Assembly: GCA_003550325.1 (NCBI GenBank)
Contig: QKWP01001243.1
Coordinates: 75,670 to 139,669, forward strand
Reading direction: 5' to 3'
DNA: 64,000 bases
Source of the DNA: Gigaspora rosea
Lineage: Eukaryota > Glomeromycota > Glomeromycetes > Diversisporales > Gigasporaceae
The notes under the pieces: generated by a model
The model's database searches: none
The model's input: only the letters and a program-made list of their open reading frames with translations
Told to the model about the DNA's origin: nothing
Translations under genes and position numbers: made by a program
Shown here: one piece after another, positions 10,710 through 21,573 of the stretch
Layout of the letters: each line of letters opens with the position of its first letter
Position numbering within the stretch: the stretch's first letter is position 1

Positions 10710-11674
10710 TATCTTTTTTTTATTTTTATATTAGATGAGATTTTGCTTATACAGTTGTTTCTTATTTATATTAATCTATTTGGACTACTATTATATTCAT
10801 GTTGATATAATATTAATGAGAATTTATATTAAAGTTGGTATATATAAGAGGATTTTAATATATAAAAATTTATAAAAATTTGGTTTGTAACTTAGATTGA
10901 TATTAATGAGATTAATATTAATAAGGGTCAACTGTATCTCTACTAAGAAAATTTGTAAGAAAAATCTCCAGAAGAATCTTTGAAACAGGTATTTTAATTA
11001 CAAATTATAGTACAAGAATAGAGCTTAAACTAAATATACTAATAATATATATTTATTTGCAACCTAAATCTACTAGTGTAGTTAAAACTCATCTAGATTT
11101 GGTAGTATAAAATATTATTAGTTCGAGTACTATAATGGATCCAGTTATTGATCCAATAATTTATTTTACAAAAAGCATACTTAAGTAGTAGGCTGTATTG
11201 GTGTCTGAATGACTTTGGTCTAGTAGTCTACAAACATAGCTATATATATAGTAAGAATAAAATAGTTGAGGGTTTGAGAGAGATGATATGTACTGTACAT
11301 TGGAAAAATAAATATAGTACAAATCTGCAAAAATCTGTAACTCTATAAAATATTAACAAATTCTGTAGTAACTTGTAATCTAGTAGTTAAAAAACTCAAC
11401 AATTTTGATACTATTTGATTTATTTTAACAAGACAGATCAAATTGTACTAAAATTATCAAGTTTTAATTACTAGATTTTAAGAAAATCCTATTTAAATAA
11501 AATTTATAAATATCAAACTATTTTGCCAACTAGTAAACTAAATTTAATGATTTTGATACTATTTGACTTCTCTCAATAAGATAGTTCAAACAGTACCAAA
11601 AATATTAAAATTGGATTATGAAAAGAGGGCATTCATAAATAATGTTATACAAGAGAGAGGTTGGACGAACAATA
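10710..11674. other. AT-rich DNA without a gene
   Basis: No supported coding region. A foldback of about 85 bp sits near 11388-11475, with arms CTAGTAGTTAAAAAACT and AGTTTTAATTACTAG around a TTTGATTTATT centre. The rest shows nothing recognisable. Confidence 0.5.
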
Positions 11675-12410
11675 ACGTTTTTCTCAATAAGTAGGGAAAG
11701 AAGTTACAGTTCTGTGGTTTTTAAAATGTAACTTTGCCAAAAACAAATATTTTTTAATTTTAAGATAATAAGTATATATAAAATCATGCCCTGAACAACT
11801 TTACTTAGGTGATAAAAGTAGGTTACCTTGTAAAAAAAATAGGCTATCTATGTACTAAAGCTAAAATTTTTGACTTATCAACATAAAACCTCTTTTTTTA
11901 TCAAAATAACCTATTTTGTGCGCTTAAGCAAAGTTGTTTAGTATGCAATTTTACTTATATTTAAAATTAAAATCTGTTTTCTTAGCCATTTACTAGGTGA
12001 AAAATAAGGGTAAAGCTAGAAAAAAAATTTTTTACTAAAAGATTTTTTTATAAAAAATTTTTTTCTAACTTCAACTCTATTTTTTATTTAGTAAATAGCT
12101 AAGAAAATGCATTTGATTTTAAATACAAATAAAATTGCATGCTGAACAACTTTGCTTAAATGCCCAAAGTAGGTTACCTTGATAAAAAAATAGGTTTTAT
12201 ATTGAAAGATCAAAAATTTTAGCTTTGCACATAGATAACCTATTTTTTTTACAAGGTAACCTACTTCTGTCACCTAAGTAAAGTTGTTCAGAGCATGATT
12301 TTACATGTACTTATTATCTTAAAATTAAAAAATATTTGTTTTTGATGAAGTTATATTTTTGTTTGTACAAAAATAGCAGAACTATAACTTGGCAGAAAGG
12401 TTTTTTTATT
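11675..12410. repeat. Long foldback (inverted repeat) of about 735 bp
   Basis: Two arms of about 350 bp face each other around a short centre near 12045. Examples: AAACAAATATTTTTTAATTT at 11742 is complemented near 12330, and the ACTTTACTTAGGTGA block near 11800 is complemented by TCACCTAAGTAAAGT near 12275. Each arm itself contains two inverted versions of an AGGTTACCTTG / AACAACTTT block, so the unit is a palindrome of palindromes. No flanking duplication could be fixed. Confidence 0.8.
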
Positions 12411-12918
12411 CTCCTTTTTTTGCTTTTTATAGTCGTGAAATTTAATTTTAAGTTAATATGTAGGTTGAGAAACATTATTGCTTCAAAGTTTATAGTAATT
12501 TTATATATATTTTATTAAAATTTTATATATAAAAAATTTACATCTAATATTGTGTGACAAATCAGATGACTGTTATAATATTAAATAATATAATTTATAT
12601 ATTAGATATATAAAGTGTTATACATTAAAACAGCCCTTTTTTACAATTTTTTGAAAATTGAGTTTTCATTAGATTTATATAAATTTTGACATGATCGATA
12701 TTTTTCAATTATAAATGAAAATCGATTTGTATAATAAAAAATCAAGATAATTGTAAAAGAAAAATTATATAAGCTGCGCAAGGCCAACATATCACAAGAT
12801 TACCTGATAGTCATCTGTTACATTTAACCAATTAAAATCATGAAATTCAATTAATCCCAGATCAGTCCGAAAATCAAAACAAATGATTAAACTCAATTAT
12901 TTCAAAATAAATTATATA

Positions 12919-13275
12919 GGCCCTCAAAAGTAGAAACCAGACAATTTGACAATTTTTTAACAATTAACCTGTTTGATTGATCAGGTGTAAAATTTAAAGC
13001 CCAAACTTTTTTACTTAATAATGAAAGCCTGATCACTTAATAAATTTTTGTGATACAATGATTAAAACTTTTGATGCTATAATCTAAAAATAGATTTACT
13101 GGGATTTTAAAAGCAATCTACAGGTCTACAAATCTAATAATCCTGTTTAAACAGGTTTGTTAATCATGAATATACTATTTTTAGATTGTTTTAATCTTGT
13201 GTAACAAAATAGTTTTTGCCAATTTTCTCAAAATCTGTGATCTGACAAATTGTTTGGTTTCTACTTTTGAGAGCC
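12919..13275. mobile_element. MITE with GGCCCTCAAAAGTAG termini
   Basis: The left end GGCCCTCAAAAGTAGAAACC and the complement of the right end (GGCTCTCAAAAGTAGAAACC) form a terminal inverted repeat of about 28 bp. TATA stands on both sides (12915-12918 and 13276-13279). The 357-bp interior is AT-rich, with small inverted blocks (ATCAGGTG, AACAGG). No coding frame. Confidence 0.75.
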
Positions 13276-13279
13276 TATA

Positions 13280-14690
13280 TGTAAAAAAAGGCTATTTTAA
13301 TGTGTAAAACCCATATAATCTAAAATTTTTTATTAGTAAATTGTTTTTGCTAATTAGGCTTATTATTGTAATAAAATAAAATATTTATAGTTTCTTAAAT
13401 ATATTATATATTGCTTACTAAAAGATTGCTATAAATTTAATAAAATTAGTAATTAGAAAGACAGGTAATTGGTTTAATATACTTTAATATATAAGTATAG
13501 TTAAAAATCTATCTAATTGGTTGTTAATCTTTGAATTTTTATTGATTAATTAGAATAAATATCTATATGAAAAATAAGAAAAGTTGTTAATAAATCTAAT
13601 TACATATAAAATTTATAATCCTAAAAGTAAATTTAAATTTATATAATAATCTATATTATATATATTGTTTACTTGTTTGTATTTTTTTAACCAATTAAAA
13701 ACAAATATTACTATGCTATACCCTCTTAAATTTCTAATATATTATTTATTATTTGTTTGTATATAGCAACCAAACTTACTCATAATAGTACTAGTTTCAA
13801 TTCAGTCACATATTCCCAATTTAAAAGAGAGTAAACATTGCTGATTTTTTTGAAAAGGGTAAGCTAGAATTTCCATTTTTGATAAAAATTTTAAAAAAAC
13901 CCAAAATAATGAAAAAGAAGAGGTACCAAACATAAACAAGTTTATAAAAATTATATTAATATAATACTATATCACAAAACCAAACTCTAGAATTTATATT
14001 TGCTACTTTTTTGCTTAATAGTACTAAAGTTTACAAACTAAAAAAGCCATCTACCAAGTTTATTTGAAAATGTTCCAGGACCCTTCTTTCTATAGTGTTT
14101 TAGTTTTTCAGTAGATAATTTAAGTTTTTTAGCTACAGTTTAGTAAAGCCAATTTACTATTTTATATATTAAATATACAGTTTTTGTAGATTGATCTTAT
14201 TGAAAAATTTGGTACAAGGAATTATTAGAAAAAGTTGATATCAAATATATTGTATTGAAATATTAATACTTACTGTATTGAAACTTTTTTTTATATAAAT
14301 TTAGTTAATTAAAATATTAACATATATAATCTAATTAAAGTAAATTAAATATAGTTAAATTAATTAAAAGATAATATTATAAATCTTAAATTTCTAAAAT
14401 AGTGTTCCTGGCCAAATTTATACTAATTTTCTAACCAGTTTATATGAACACTGATAATTATAACTGTTTCTTTAAATTGTGTAATTGAGCATAAGCATAA
14501 TTATGATTTTAGCTAATTGCAGTTCTTTTTTTCTTATAGAAATTTTTATTGTAAACACAGCTCTATTTTAGTGTGAAGAAATTTTTAAAAAATAACACTT
14601 TATAAATTTCAATTATATATATAATAAAACATCCTGAATTTTTAATAAAGTGGCTCTATATCAGCTATATATTTAATTTTTTAACAAATC
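13280..14690. other. AT-rich DNA with a decayed repeat shared with 33.2-34.4 kb
   Basis: No intact gene. Around 13800-13935 and 14000-14240 the sequence parallels 33230-33370 and 34130-34360, for example CCCAATTT..AAAGAGAGTAAACA and TTGGTACAAGGAATTATTAG. The minus-strand frame at 33951-34370 in that region looks weakly protein-like, so this may be an older copy of the same lost gene or element. Confidence 0.45.
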
Positions 14691-14938
14691 AAATTTGATA
14701 AAGGTTCGTGAAACTGGCTTATATGCGCTGTACACTGTTCGAAAGCTGACTATATATCCCGAAGCAATCAGCCGTTATATATACGAAGCAATCAAAATTA
14801 TATATTCGAACAATCAAATTATATTACTATTTTATGGTGATCTTTTTCGTTTTAACAGCTTCCAAATCTTGACTAGAGCGTCAAAGGTGCATTAGAACAT
14901 AAATAAAATACCGATCGAAAAGAACAGAATGAATTTCA

Positions 14939-15167
14939 TGTGACAGATTAAAATGAAATCGGATTAAAATGAAATATGTATAGTATAAAAAAAATTGACA
15001 AGCCATCGAAAAATAAAATTTTTTGGGGCGCATTTTATAGGGTTAGGGGTTAAGGTTAAAGGTTAGTTTTAGAGTAGAGTTTATATTAAACAAGTATAAG
15101 TGGGCTTTAGAAGGTTAAATAGAAATCCACATTTCATTTTAATCTGATTTCATTATGCTCTGCGACA
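14939..15167. mobile_element. Telomere-motif MITE with TG...CA ends and 5-bp duplication
   Basis: Starts TGTGACAGATTAAAATGAAA and ends in CTCTGCGACA. It is flanked by TTTCA (14934-14938 and 15168-15172). Inside, at 15048-15080, is a run of GGGTTAGGGGTTAAGG type. Sister copies lie at 34862-35084, 36296-36535 (degraded) and 46068-46237. No transposase. Confidence 0.85.
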
Positions 15168-15428
15168 TTTCATAAAGCAAAAGGAGGTTATTCATAAAAT
15201 AAGAGTTTATGGATATATATTCCATCACCCAAAACTAAAACTTAATTCACGTATTGAAACTTAATAAAAAAAAAGAGCCTATATCTAATAGGCGCATTTG
15301 CTCACTCGGCATAATAAAAACAAATTTAGTAAATCTGAATATAAAGTAAGCCAGTCGCAAAAATTGACAAACATTCACGCAGCACTTTAAAAGGTCATAT
15401 TGAATATATTTACAATTCTTACAGCATT

Positions 15429-16801
15429 TTATCTCTTTGCAAATGTTACTTTCATTTCCTTTTCGTGAGTAATTTTAAAACCATTTAAAACTTCTTTGGC
15501 CACAGCAGCTTGGTGATCGGCCTCATATTCCACAAACGCGATATCTGATTTTCCAGGGACAAGACGAACTTCTTTGAAACCAGGGTACCTGATAGAAGTT
15601 TGTTACAATCGAGTATATTTCTAATAGATAGACAAATTCTTGTAATGTCTCAAAATAACTAATTTCATGTAGATACATACTGTTCAAATAGGTAACTCAA
15701 CATTTCGTCAGTAACATCTGGTGGCAAATTTTGTATATATAATATTCTGTTTTGGGGTTCTACTTCACCCTTTGGTGCAGTAGGAACGATTGGCACATCA
15801 TTTTCATCCATTTCTTGGCAATCAAACATTTTGGCATTAATAAAATTAATCACATAAATAAACTAAACACATATATGACAATAATTAAGTTTTTACCAAT
15901 TTCAGGTGTTTCTAATTCCATGTCTCTACCTTTTTCACCATTCGCAGGTCTCTTGTGATCCACTAAACCTATAATAATATATATGTTTTTTTTAAATAAT
16001 TTGTATAAATGTAGATAAAAACTAAAAATAACAACATTTCTAACCTTCTTCCTCTCTTTGTCTTTTCACAGCAGGCGCAGATGTGACAGATTGCCCTAAC
16101 GTTGACGTACGTTGAGCATTTGCGGAAACGGTACCAGGCCGTTTCCATGTCCCATCCAATTTCGCAACGGCATCTGACTTTCCTTTTGCGTATTCTATTT
16201 GCTATTATAAGTTCAACGCGTATAAAATACAAACAAATAAAAAAATCGAAAGGTCAGCTGCATTCGATAGTTGAACTCTATTGGAAGACTTTATAATCAA
16301 ATCCACCATAATATATTTGTTGGATCGACCTTTGAGAATTAAAGATAATTAGAATTATAGAAGAAAAAGAAAGTATGGTATTATCAGATTATTCAAGTAA
16401 AATAAAATTTGTTTTGTGCAATATCATTTACAAAGTGAATCATACATAATAGAAGATAAATGAATGGAAAAAAAGAAAAAAAGAAGGAAATCTCACCATA
16501 GGTACGTCGTAAAAGTTAAAGCCATTAAGTCCTCTCATAGCCGCCGTAGCACTTTGAATTTCCTTGAAAACAATAAAAGCTTGGCCGCGCATTTTTATAG
16601 TTTTCAAAGCAACGATATCTAAAATACGTCCATAAGCTGAAAAAAGAGCATACAATGATCTCTTCAATTCTAACAATAAAAAAATTCATATTAGATAATA
16701 TATAGTGACACAGGCTATAGAGTAGTAATAATACCATCTTTGTTGATTTTTTCATTTAAATTACGGACGTAAAGTGTTTGATTTGGTAGAATGCTTGACA
16801 T
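15429..16801 (-). CDS. U1A/U2B''-type spliceosomal RNA-binding protein
   Basis: Six exons on the minus strand: 16801-16735, 16669-16497, 16201-16045, 15968-15897, 15813-15681 and 15588-15429. All introns are GT-AG and the joined frame is 253 residues, close to animal U2B''. RRM1 (about residues 8-85) has RNP2 LYVRNL and RNP1 RGQAFIVF (50-57), with the family's [14 protein letters not shown] helix and the [13 protein letters not shown] loop. A hydrophilic linker with KRQR follows. RRM2 (about 178-253) has LYIQNL and SDIAFVEY. Proteins of this family bind the loop of U1 snRNA stem II or U2 snRNA stem IV in the nucleus. The sequence alone does not say which of the two, or whether one protein serves both, as SNF does in flies. 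The second intron (295 nt) is the longest. The start ATG lies 62 bp from a possible divergent ATG. Confidence 0.95.
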
Positions 16802-16862
16802 AGTAATTTTTGGACGAAGTTGCTTCAAAAAAGTTTGACTTTATAGCTGCGGATTATGTTTG

Positions 16863-17848
16863 ATGAATTATGCTCCCCCAAAATTAAACAAGCCACCTGT
16901 AAATTATACAGATTTAGATAAATAAAATTATAGTAAAAATGCTAATTTAAATTTATATTTTATATATTTAATAATAATAAGTATATATATATATGGGCTA
17001 TGTGCTGAGAAAAGGACAATTCTTTCAAAAGTAATTTTTTTGTATAAATCAATTAGAATAAGATTAGAACCATTCTTTACTGAAAACACAAAATTAGTAA
17101 TAAAATTTTGCAGTATAGCTCTTTAAAGTTTGCATTTTCTTATAATTTATTATAATATTTACAATGATTTTTCGAGTCAACTTGGGCCCTTTTCTCAGCA
17201 TATAGTCCATATATACAATCAGTGTTGATATGGACCAAAGTGTTTAGACATTGGTCAAATTGGTCAAATAATATTTAAATATATAGTACTGTACTATACA
17301 GATTGCTTGGCCAACGACTACCAACTCTGATTACAATATATTTATTATTGTAATTTTTAATTGAAGTTTGCTATTTATCGCCAGTGGTGATCATCACCAA
17401 TGTATATTTTGTATCTTTAAATTTTGTCTATGAAATCACCTTTGAGACTCTAACAAAAAAAATTTCTCGTAAAATTTTGGTATAAACTATGCCCATCCCA
17501 GTTCTTACCACTTTCTTACCCTAACCCTAATATTAATCAAAATTAATTTTTATTTCGGCAAAAAACTCTGGTGATGATCACCACTGGCAATAAGTAGTAA
17601 TTTTCTTTTTAATTACAGTATAATATATTAGTAATAAATTTTTTTGCTTATACGATATTAAAATAAGTCATTGTTTCAGCATAAGTCAATTTCGTCACAA
17701 TGGACAGCGCGAAAGATTAATTTTAGAGCATTCTCAAGAACGACACCAAAGTAGCCCCCAAGTTGGGTTGATTACTGCCACAGCTGCCGCAGCATGTACC
17801 AGTAATATGGATAGCACAAATTTAAACGATAATAAAAAATGGATTTAA
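16863..17848 (+). CDS. Possible two-exon gene divergent from the snRNP gene (uncertain)
   Basis: An ATG at 16863 opens MNYAPPKLNKPP and runs straight into a good donor (CCT|gtaaat, 16899). An acceptor (ttgtttcag) ends at 17679. After it, one frame gives a 56-codon stretch of normal protein composition to TAA at 17846-17848 (ISQFRHNGQRERLILEHSQE, then an Ala-rich part). The phases of these two pieces do not join directly. The in-phase reading stops after about 24 codons instead. Either an exon is missing from my model or the gene is broken. The intervening DNA holds two MITEs (16995-17208 and about 17387-17594). No family recognised. Confidence 0.35.
16995..17208. mobile_element. MITE with GGGCTATGTGCTGAG termini
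   Basis: Left end GGGCTATGTGCTGAGAAAAG and the complement of the right end GGACTATATGCTGAGAAAAG match at all but two positions. ATAT runs lie on both sides, so the exact target duplication cannot be fixed. The interior is about 170 bp, AT-rich and non-coding. It lies inside the possible intron of the uncertain gene at 16863. Confidence 0.75.
17387..17594. mobile_element. MITE with GCCAGTGGTGATCATCACCA termini and telomere-like core
   Basis: A near-perfect 24-bp terminal inverted repeat (GCCAGTGGTGATCATCACCA and complement), itself largely palindromic. The interior contains TAACAAAAAAAATTTCTCG and then TACCCTAACCCTAA at about 17517-17530. The same interior occurs in the element at 29640-29970 although the ends differ. 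Confidence 0.75.
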
Positions 17849-18260
17849 AGAAAATACTTCATTCGTGTTAATTAAATGATGAGCATCTGAAGCGTCTTTC
17901 TCATTGAATTCAGCTTGATCAAACAGGTCAATAAGGTTCTTTGGGTTTCTCAAGTACCTCCCTCAATGAATTTAACAAAAATCTGATTGGTCTGTATGGC
18001 GAAGCTGGTCAATCAGATTATCTAATTCATTGAAAGAGGTGTTTGCGTTCGAGAGTCCGTGCTCGAGAACGCACATCTTAAAAAAAAAAGAAGAAATGGT
18101 TAATGATTGTGTAACCGATCACAAATGATGGGGTCCTTGGAAATCAAAATGCTTTATGGAATATGAACTCCGATAACATATAATTTGTATAAATATTTAA
18201 GTTCTGCGTTCAAAAAGGAGCTTACAAACTTCAAATTTACGAACTTGAATTTTTGTTTCA

Positions 18261-20139
18261 ATGTCTAAAATCGAATCATTTCACCAAAGTATGTTACGAC
18301 CTTTAGTAATTTACGTGAAAATTTTTCCTATCAGTCGAATTCACAACTAATCTGTTTGCCTTTCAATTGTATGCCCTCCTAGTACTAAAAACTTCAAAAC
18401 ATATAGTCGCTTTGTGTGGTGCAGGATTGAGTGCAGAATCGGGAGTACCGGTACAGTACTAATAGATTCGTTAAAGTCTTAAATTACACATGAATTGTGT
18501 CGCCGACTTTTTTTCGAAACCTTTATTTCTTAATAGACTTTCCGAGGTGAAGGTGGCTTTTGGAGAACTTTTCAAGCGACCGAGCTTGCCACGCCAAAGG
18601 TATTTCTATCCATTAAAAGTTTAATATAAATTCTGATCTGTGATTTATAATTTATTAGGCATTCAAAAAGAATCCATCCCGAGTATGGGAATTCTATCAT
18701 TACCGGTATTAAGGTCATTTGTCACCTATAGGGTTGTAAAGTTACGCATACCGATACGGTAATTTACCGGTGGTTATCGTTAGAGTATATATAGTAAAGT
18801 AATACGGTACGGAAACGCAATTTAGGATGGACGTGTAGAAATCATGATAGTACGTACGGCTTATAAAAGAAAAAATTCGTCAGACAAAGTTACTTTTCCT
18901 ACTAACCCCAACTCGAAAAAAGGACAATACTAATGCCTACCCTAACCCTAACCATGAAAAGGGTTACATATAAAAATTGTTGCAAGTCTACATTAACTGC
19001 ACGTACGATCAAAATTTACTATAATTTTCGTGTCCGTCTGAATCTGTACTGCCGTACAGTACTACTTTACTAAATACCTTTATCGTGATGGTAATTACCA
19101 ACGTACTGTACGTACGTACGTTTTTTGGGGGTCGCTTAATGCCAGACCCATCACGAGATTATCCGGCATATAACCCGGATCTGTCCGTACAAAACCAAGC
19201 GAGACGACGAAGACAAAAACACGAAAAATATAAAAAGCGACTATCTTGGTTCACTAAGTCAAAGTGTTGGAAATGCAATTTTGCTATATATAAACCGCCT
19301 TATCTATTCTTAACAAACCCTAACCCTGATATCAATTAAATATCGAAAAAATCGGATAATCTCGTGATGGACCTGGCTTTAAGCATATGTAATTTATCGT
19401 TAATTTGCCGGTAATTTTACAACCAGGTTTGATTTCTGATTGTGTCTGACATTATTTACACTTTAGTCGTGAATTAGTGTTGACAAAAAAACCTAATCGT
19501 GCCCATAAAGCCTTGGTTGATTTTGAAAAAAAAGTGTCATCAGCAACTCAAAAAACACAAACTTTTACTGTCATTACTCAAAATGTTGATGGTCTTTCGA
19601 GTAATATCAAAAATTTGATTGAAATGCATGGTTCTCTTTTTAGAACACGTTGTACTAAATGTGGAGATAGAAGAGAGAATCGTGATTCTCCTATTGCGCC
19701 TGCATTAAAAGGAACGGAGGACTCTCAATTTGATATAAACCTTCCCATTGAAAAACTTCCAAGTTGTTCAAAGTGTGGAGGTCTGTTGAGACCAGATGTT
19801 GTATGGTTTGGAGAATGTTTAGATAATGAAATTTTGACGAAGATTGAAGTCGAGCTAGAAAGATGCGACTTATTGTTGGTTATTGGAACTAGCGGTCTCG
19901 TCTATCCAGCAGCTTCTTATGTTTCGATCGTCACGTCTCGCGGTGGCAAGATTGCAGTTTTCAATATTGAAAAGACCTACGATGCTGATTTTGAATTGTA
20001 ATTATTATTTTTATTTATCCGATATTTTTTTATATTTGCATTTATTTATTTATTTATTTTTAAATTTAGCATCGGTCCCTGCGGTGAAACTTTAGGAAAT
20101 GCTCTTATGGTTAATGATAGTGAAGATGAGGATGCTTAA
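18261..20139 (+). CDS. Sirtuin, SIRT5-like NAD-dependent protein deacylase
   Basis: Exons 18261-18288, 18383-18450, 18537-18599, 18659-18705, 19467-19997 and 20070-20139 join in frame to 268 residues. Motifs: GAGLSAESG (22-30, NAD binding), [16 protein letters not shown] (106-112), catalytic His123 in HGS, four zinc cysteines C131/C134/C169/C172, then VVWFGE and a GTSG loop. Tyr66 and Arg69 in WEFYHYRRE match the Tyr-x-x-Arg pair by which SIRT5/CobB-type sirtuins bind succinyl- or malonyl-lysine. So desuccinylation or demalonylation is likelier than plain deacetylation, as inference from the family. There is no clear targeting peptide. Intron 1 has an alternative acceptor at 18334 that also keeps frame; the one used gives the better family fit. 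Intron 4 is 761 nt, filled with MITEs, and splits the Arg69 codon. Confidence 0.94.
18729..19427. mobile_element. Nest of MITEs filling sirtuin intron 4
   Basis: At least three inverted-repeat units are layered here. The outer one has GGTTGTAAAGTTAC at 18731 and the complement of GGTTGTAAAATTAC near 19425, with CGGTAATTTACCGG words. Inside lies a GTATATATAGTAAAGTA...TACTTTACTAAATACC unit (about 18783-19078), flanked by TTATCGTTA and TTATCGTGA. Then comes a unit with ends GCTTAATGCCAGACCCATCA and the complement of GCTTAAAGCCAGGTCCATCA (about 19134-19384). The second unit contains TACCCTAACCCTAACC and is related to 59134-59563. Splice sites of the host intron lie outside. Confidence 0.7.
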
Positions 20140-20519
20140 CGTGTTATGGTCACATGATATCGTTATTCTGAGAACAAACGTTCGTTTTATATACTGCATA
20201 TAGATCATATGACTATAACTTTAGATATAATCGAGTTTGCAGTTTTGAGTAAAATTTCATTACTGTACTATATACATTATATACCGTTTAATAAATATGG
20301 GGTCTTACTGTATTTAAGGATCTAATTTTTAGATTTGAGTAATAAATGTAAGGACCGAAGCTAAAATTTTGATTTTTTATTTTGATCTATAAAAACCTAT
20401 TTATATTTTTCATTGATAATATTTTTAAAAAAAAAAAAATAAGAAACAAAACCTGCTTGCTCTGTTTTAAGAAAAATGATAGGGTTTATATATTTGTAAA
20501 AACTTAAAAAATTTATAAT

Positions 20520-20637
20520 AACAAGATATAATAATAATGAGATATTAAACAAGATATAATAACAATAATAACAAGATATAATAACAAGATATTATAACAA
20601 GATACAGTATAATAGCAAGTTATTATAACAAGTTATA
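20520..20637. repeat. Tandem ATAACAAGATAT-type simple repeat
   Basis: Short irregular repeats of ATAACAAGATATAATAACAA run up to the left flank of the proposed 8-kb element. Low-complexity, with no gene content. Confidence 0.7.
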
Positions 20638-20759
20638 GTAGTATCTAGGGTTAGTAAAATTACGGGGGGCCAACTTATTATAAACATATCTTTAATAAAA
20701 ATGTTGCATAATTGTTTGTGTAACAATCGTATAAATATATAATAAAAATATTCACGATA

Positions 20760-20836
20760 CTATATCAAAGAACCTTTGATTGTATTAATTGACCACTGAT
20801 TCAAGACAGGCTGTTGTTGTCTTCTATTTCTGCCAC
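20760..20836 (-). pseudogene. Exon relic (terminal exon), unknown gene
   Basis: On the minus strand an acceptor (acctaccag) is followed by a short frame, GGRNRRQQQPVLNQWSIN..., to TAG at 20760-20762. Composition is protein-like, unlike its surroundings. It could be the last exon of the gene whose other relics lie at 24677-24829 and 28045-28145 on the same strand. No family recognised. Confidence 0.35.
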
Positions 20837-21097
20837 CTGGTAGGTTTGTATAGAAATTGAGTATATATTGGTGTTCGCAAAAACTAAATATCACTCTTAA
20901 ATAATAAAAGTTGTCAAATTCCGAATTTATTAACCTATATGCGTTCATTTTAAATATTTAGTACCGTAAATTGCTATAAAAGACCTGGATCTCTTACAGT
21001 CTTATATTCACCAATATTAAAACTTATATCAGACTTGGGTCTAGTACATGGTAAAGAGTTTGTACCATTAGAAATTTTAAAAGTATGTAGATTTTTC

Positions 21098-21573
21098 TAG
21101 GGATGCACCAGTCCGGTCCGGTCTGTCCCGGTCCTAGTAGACCGTTATCATAGTATTTTCGGTCCTGGTCCCAGTCCGTTCACGGTCCCAAAACCAGTGT
21201 TGGCATTGGACAATGATCAATAAAATTTTATTGGAATTGGACATATGACTAATTGGAATTGGGCATATGTCCAATAAAGTCCAATAAAAATTTTATTATG
21301 TCCAATTAGTCCAATTGCCAACACTGCCCAAAACGGTCCTTAATGAATAAATCTTATTGGTCATAAATGACGTAATTACTTACTGTCAGATATAAACAAA
21401 CATCATATGATCTGTGTTACACCTGATCAAGCAATTTGATTGGGTGATATGAATATCACAGTTTGTTTACAAGGACCGGTCCAGGACCAGTCCCAAACCG
21501 GGACTGATAAGACAGTGAAACCGTCGAAAAGAACGGCCCTGGACCAGTCTTTTTCAGGACTGGTGCATCCCTA
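21098..21573. mobile_element. hAT-like MITE with GGACC/GGTCC subterminal repeats
   Basis: Perfect terminal inverted repeats of at least 17 bp (TAGGGATGCACCAGTCC), flanked by an exact 8-bp duplication GATTTTTC (21090-21097 and 21574-21581). Both ends are full of GGTCC, GGACC and CCGGTCC words. The element is interrupted at 21195-21326 by another hAT-like MITE. Confidence 0.92.
21195..21326. mobile_element. hAT-like MITE nested in the previous element
   Basis: 132 bp with ends CAGTGTTGGCATTGGAC and GTCCAATTGCCAACACTG. An exact 8-bp duplication CCCAAAAC lies at 21187-21194 and 21327-21334. The interior is TTGGACAT/ATGTCCAA words. It shares terminal form with 24276-24527. Confidence 0.93.

Noticed and set aside
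18334..18382. Alternative acceptor for sirtuin intron 1 (after cctatcag)
   Set aside because: It keeps the frame but adds 16 residues that break the family's spacing before the NAD motif. The acceptor at 18381-18382 gives a continuous sirtuin N-terminus.
19085..19339. An 84-codon basic protein
   Set aside because: It lies inside the MITE-filled intron of the sirtuin, spans MITE termini and has no recognisable domain.
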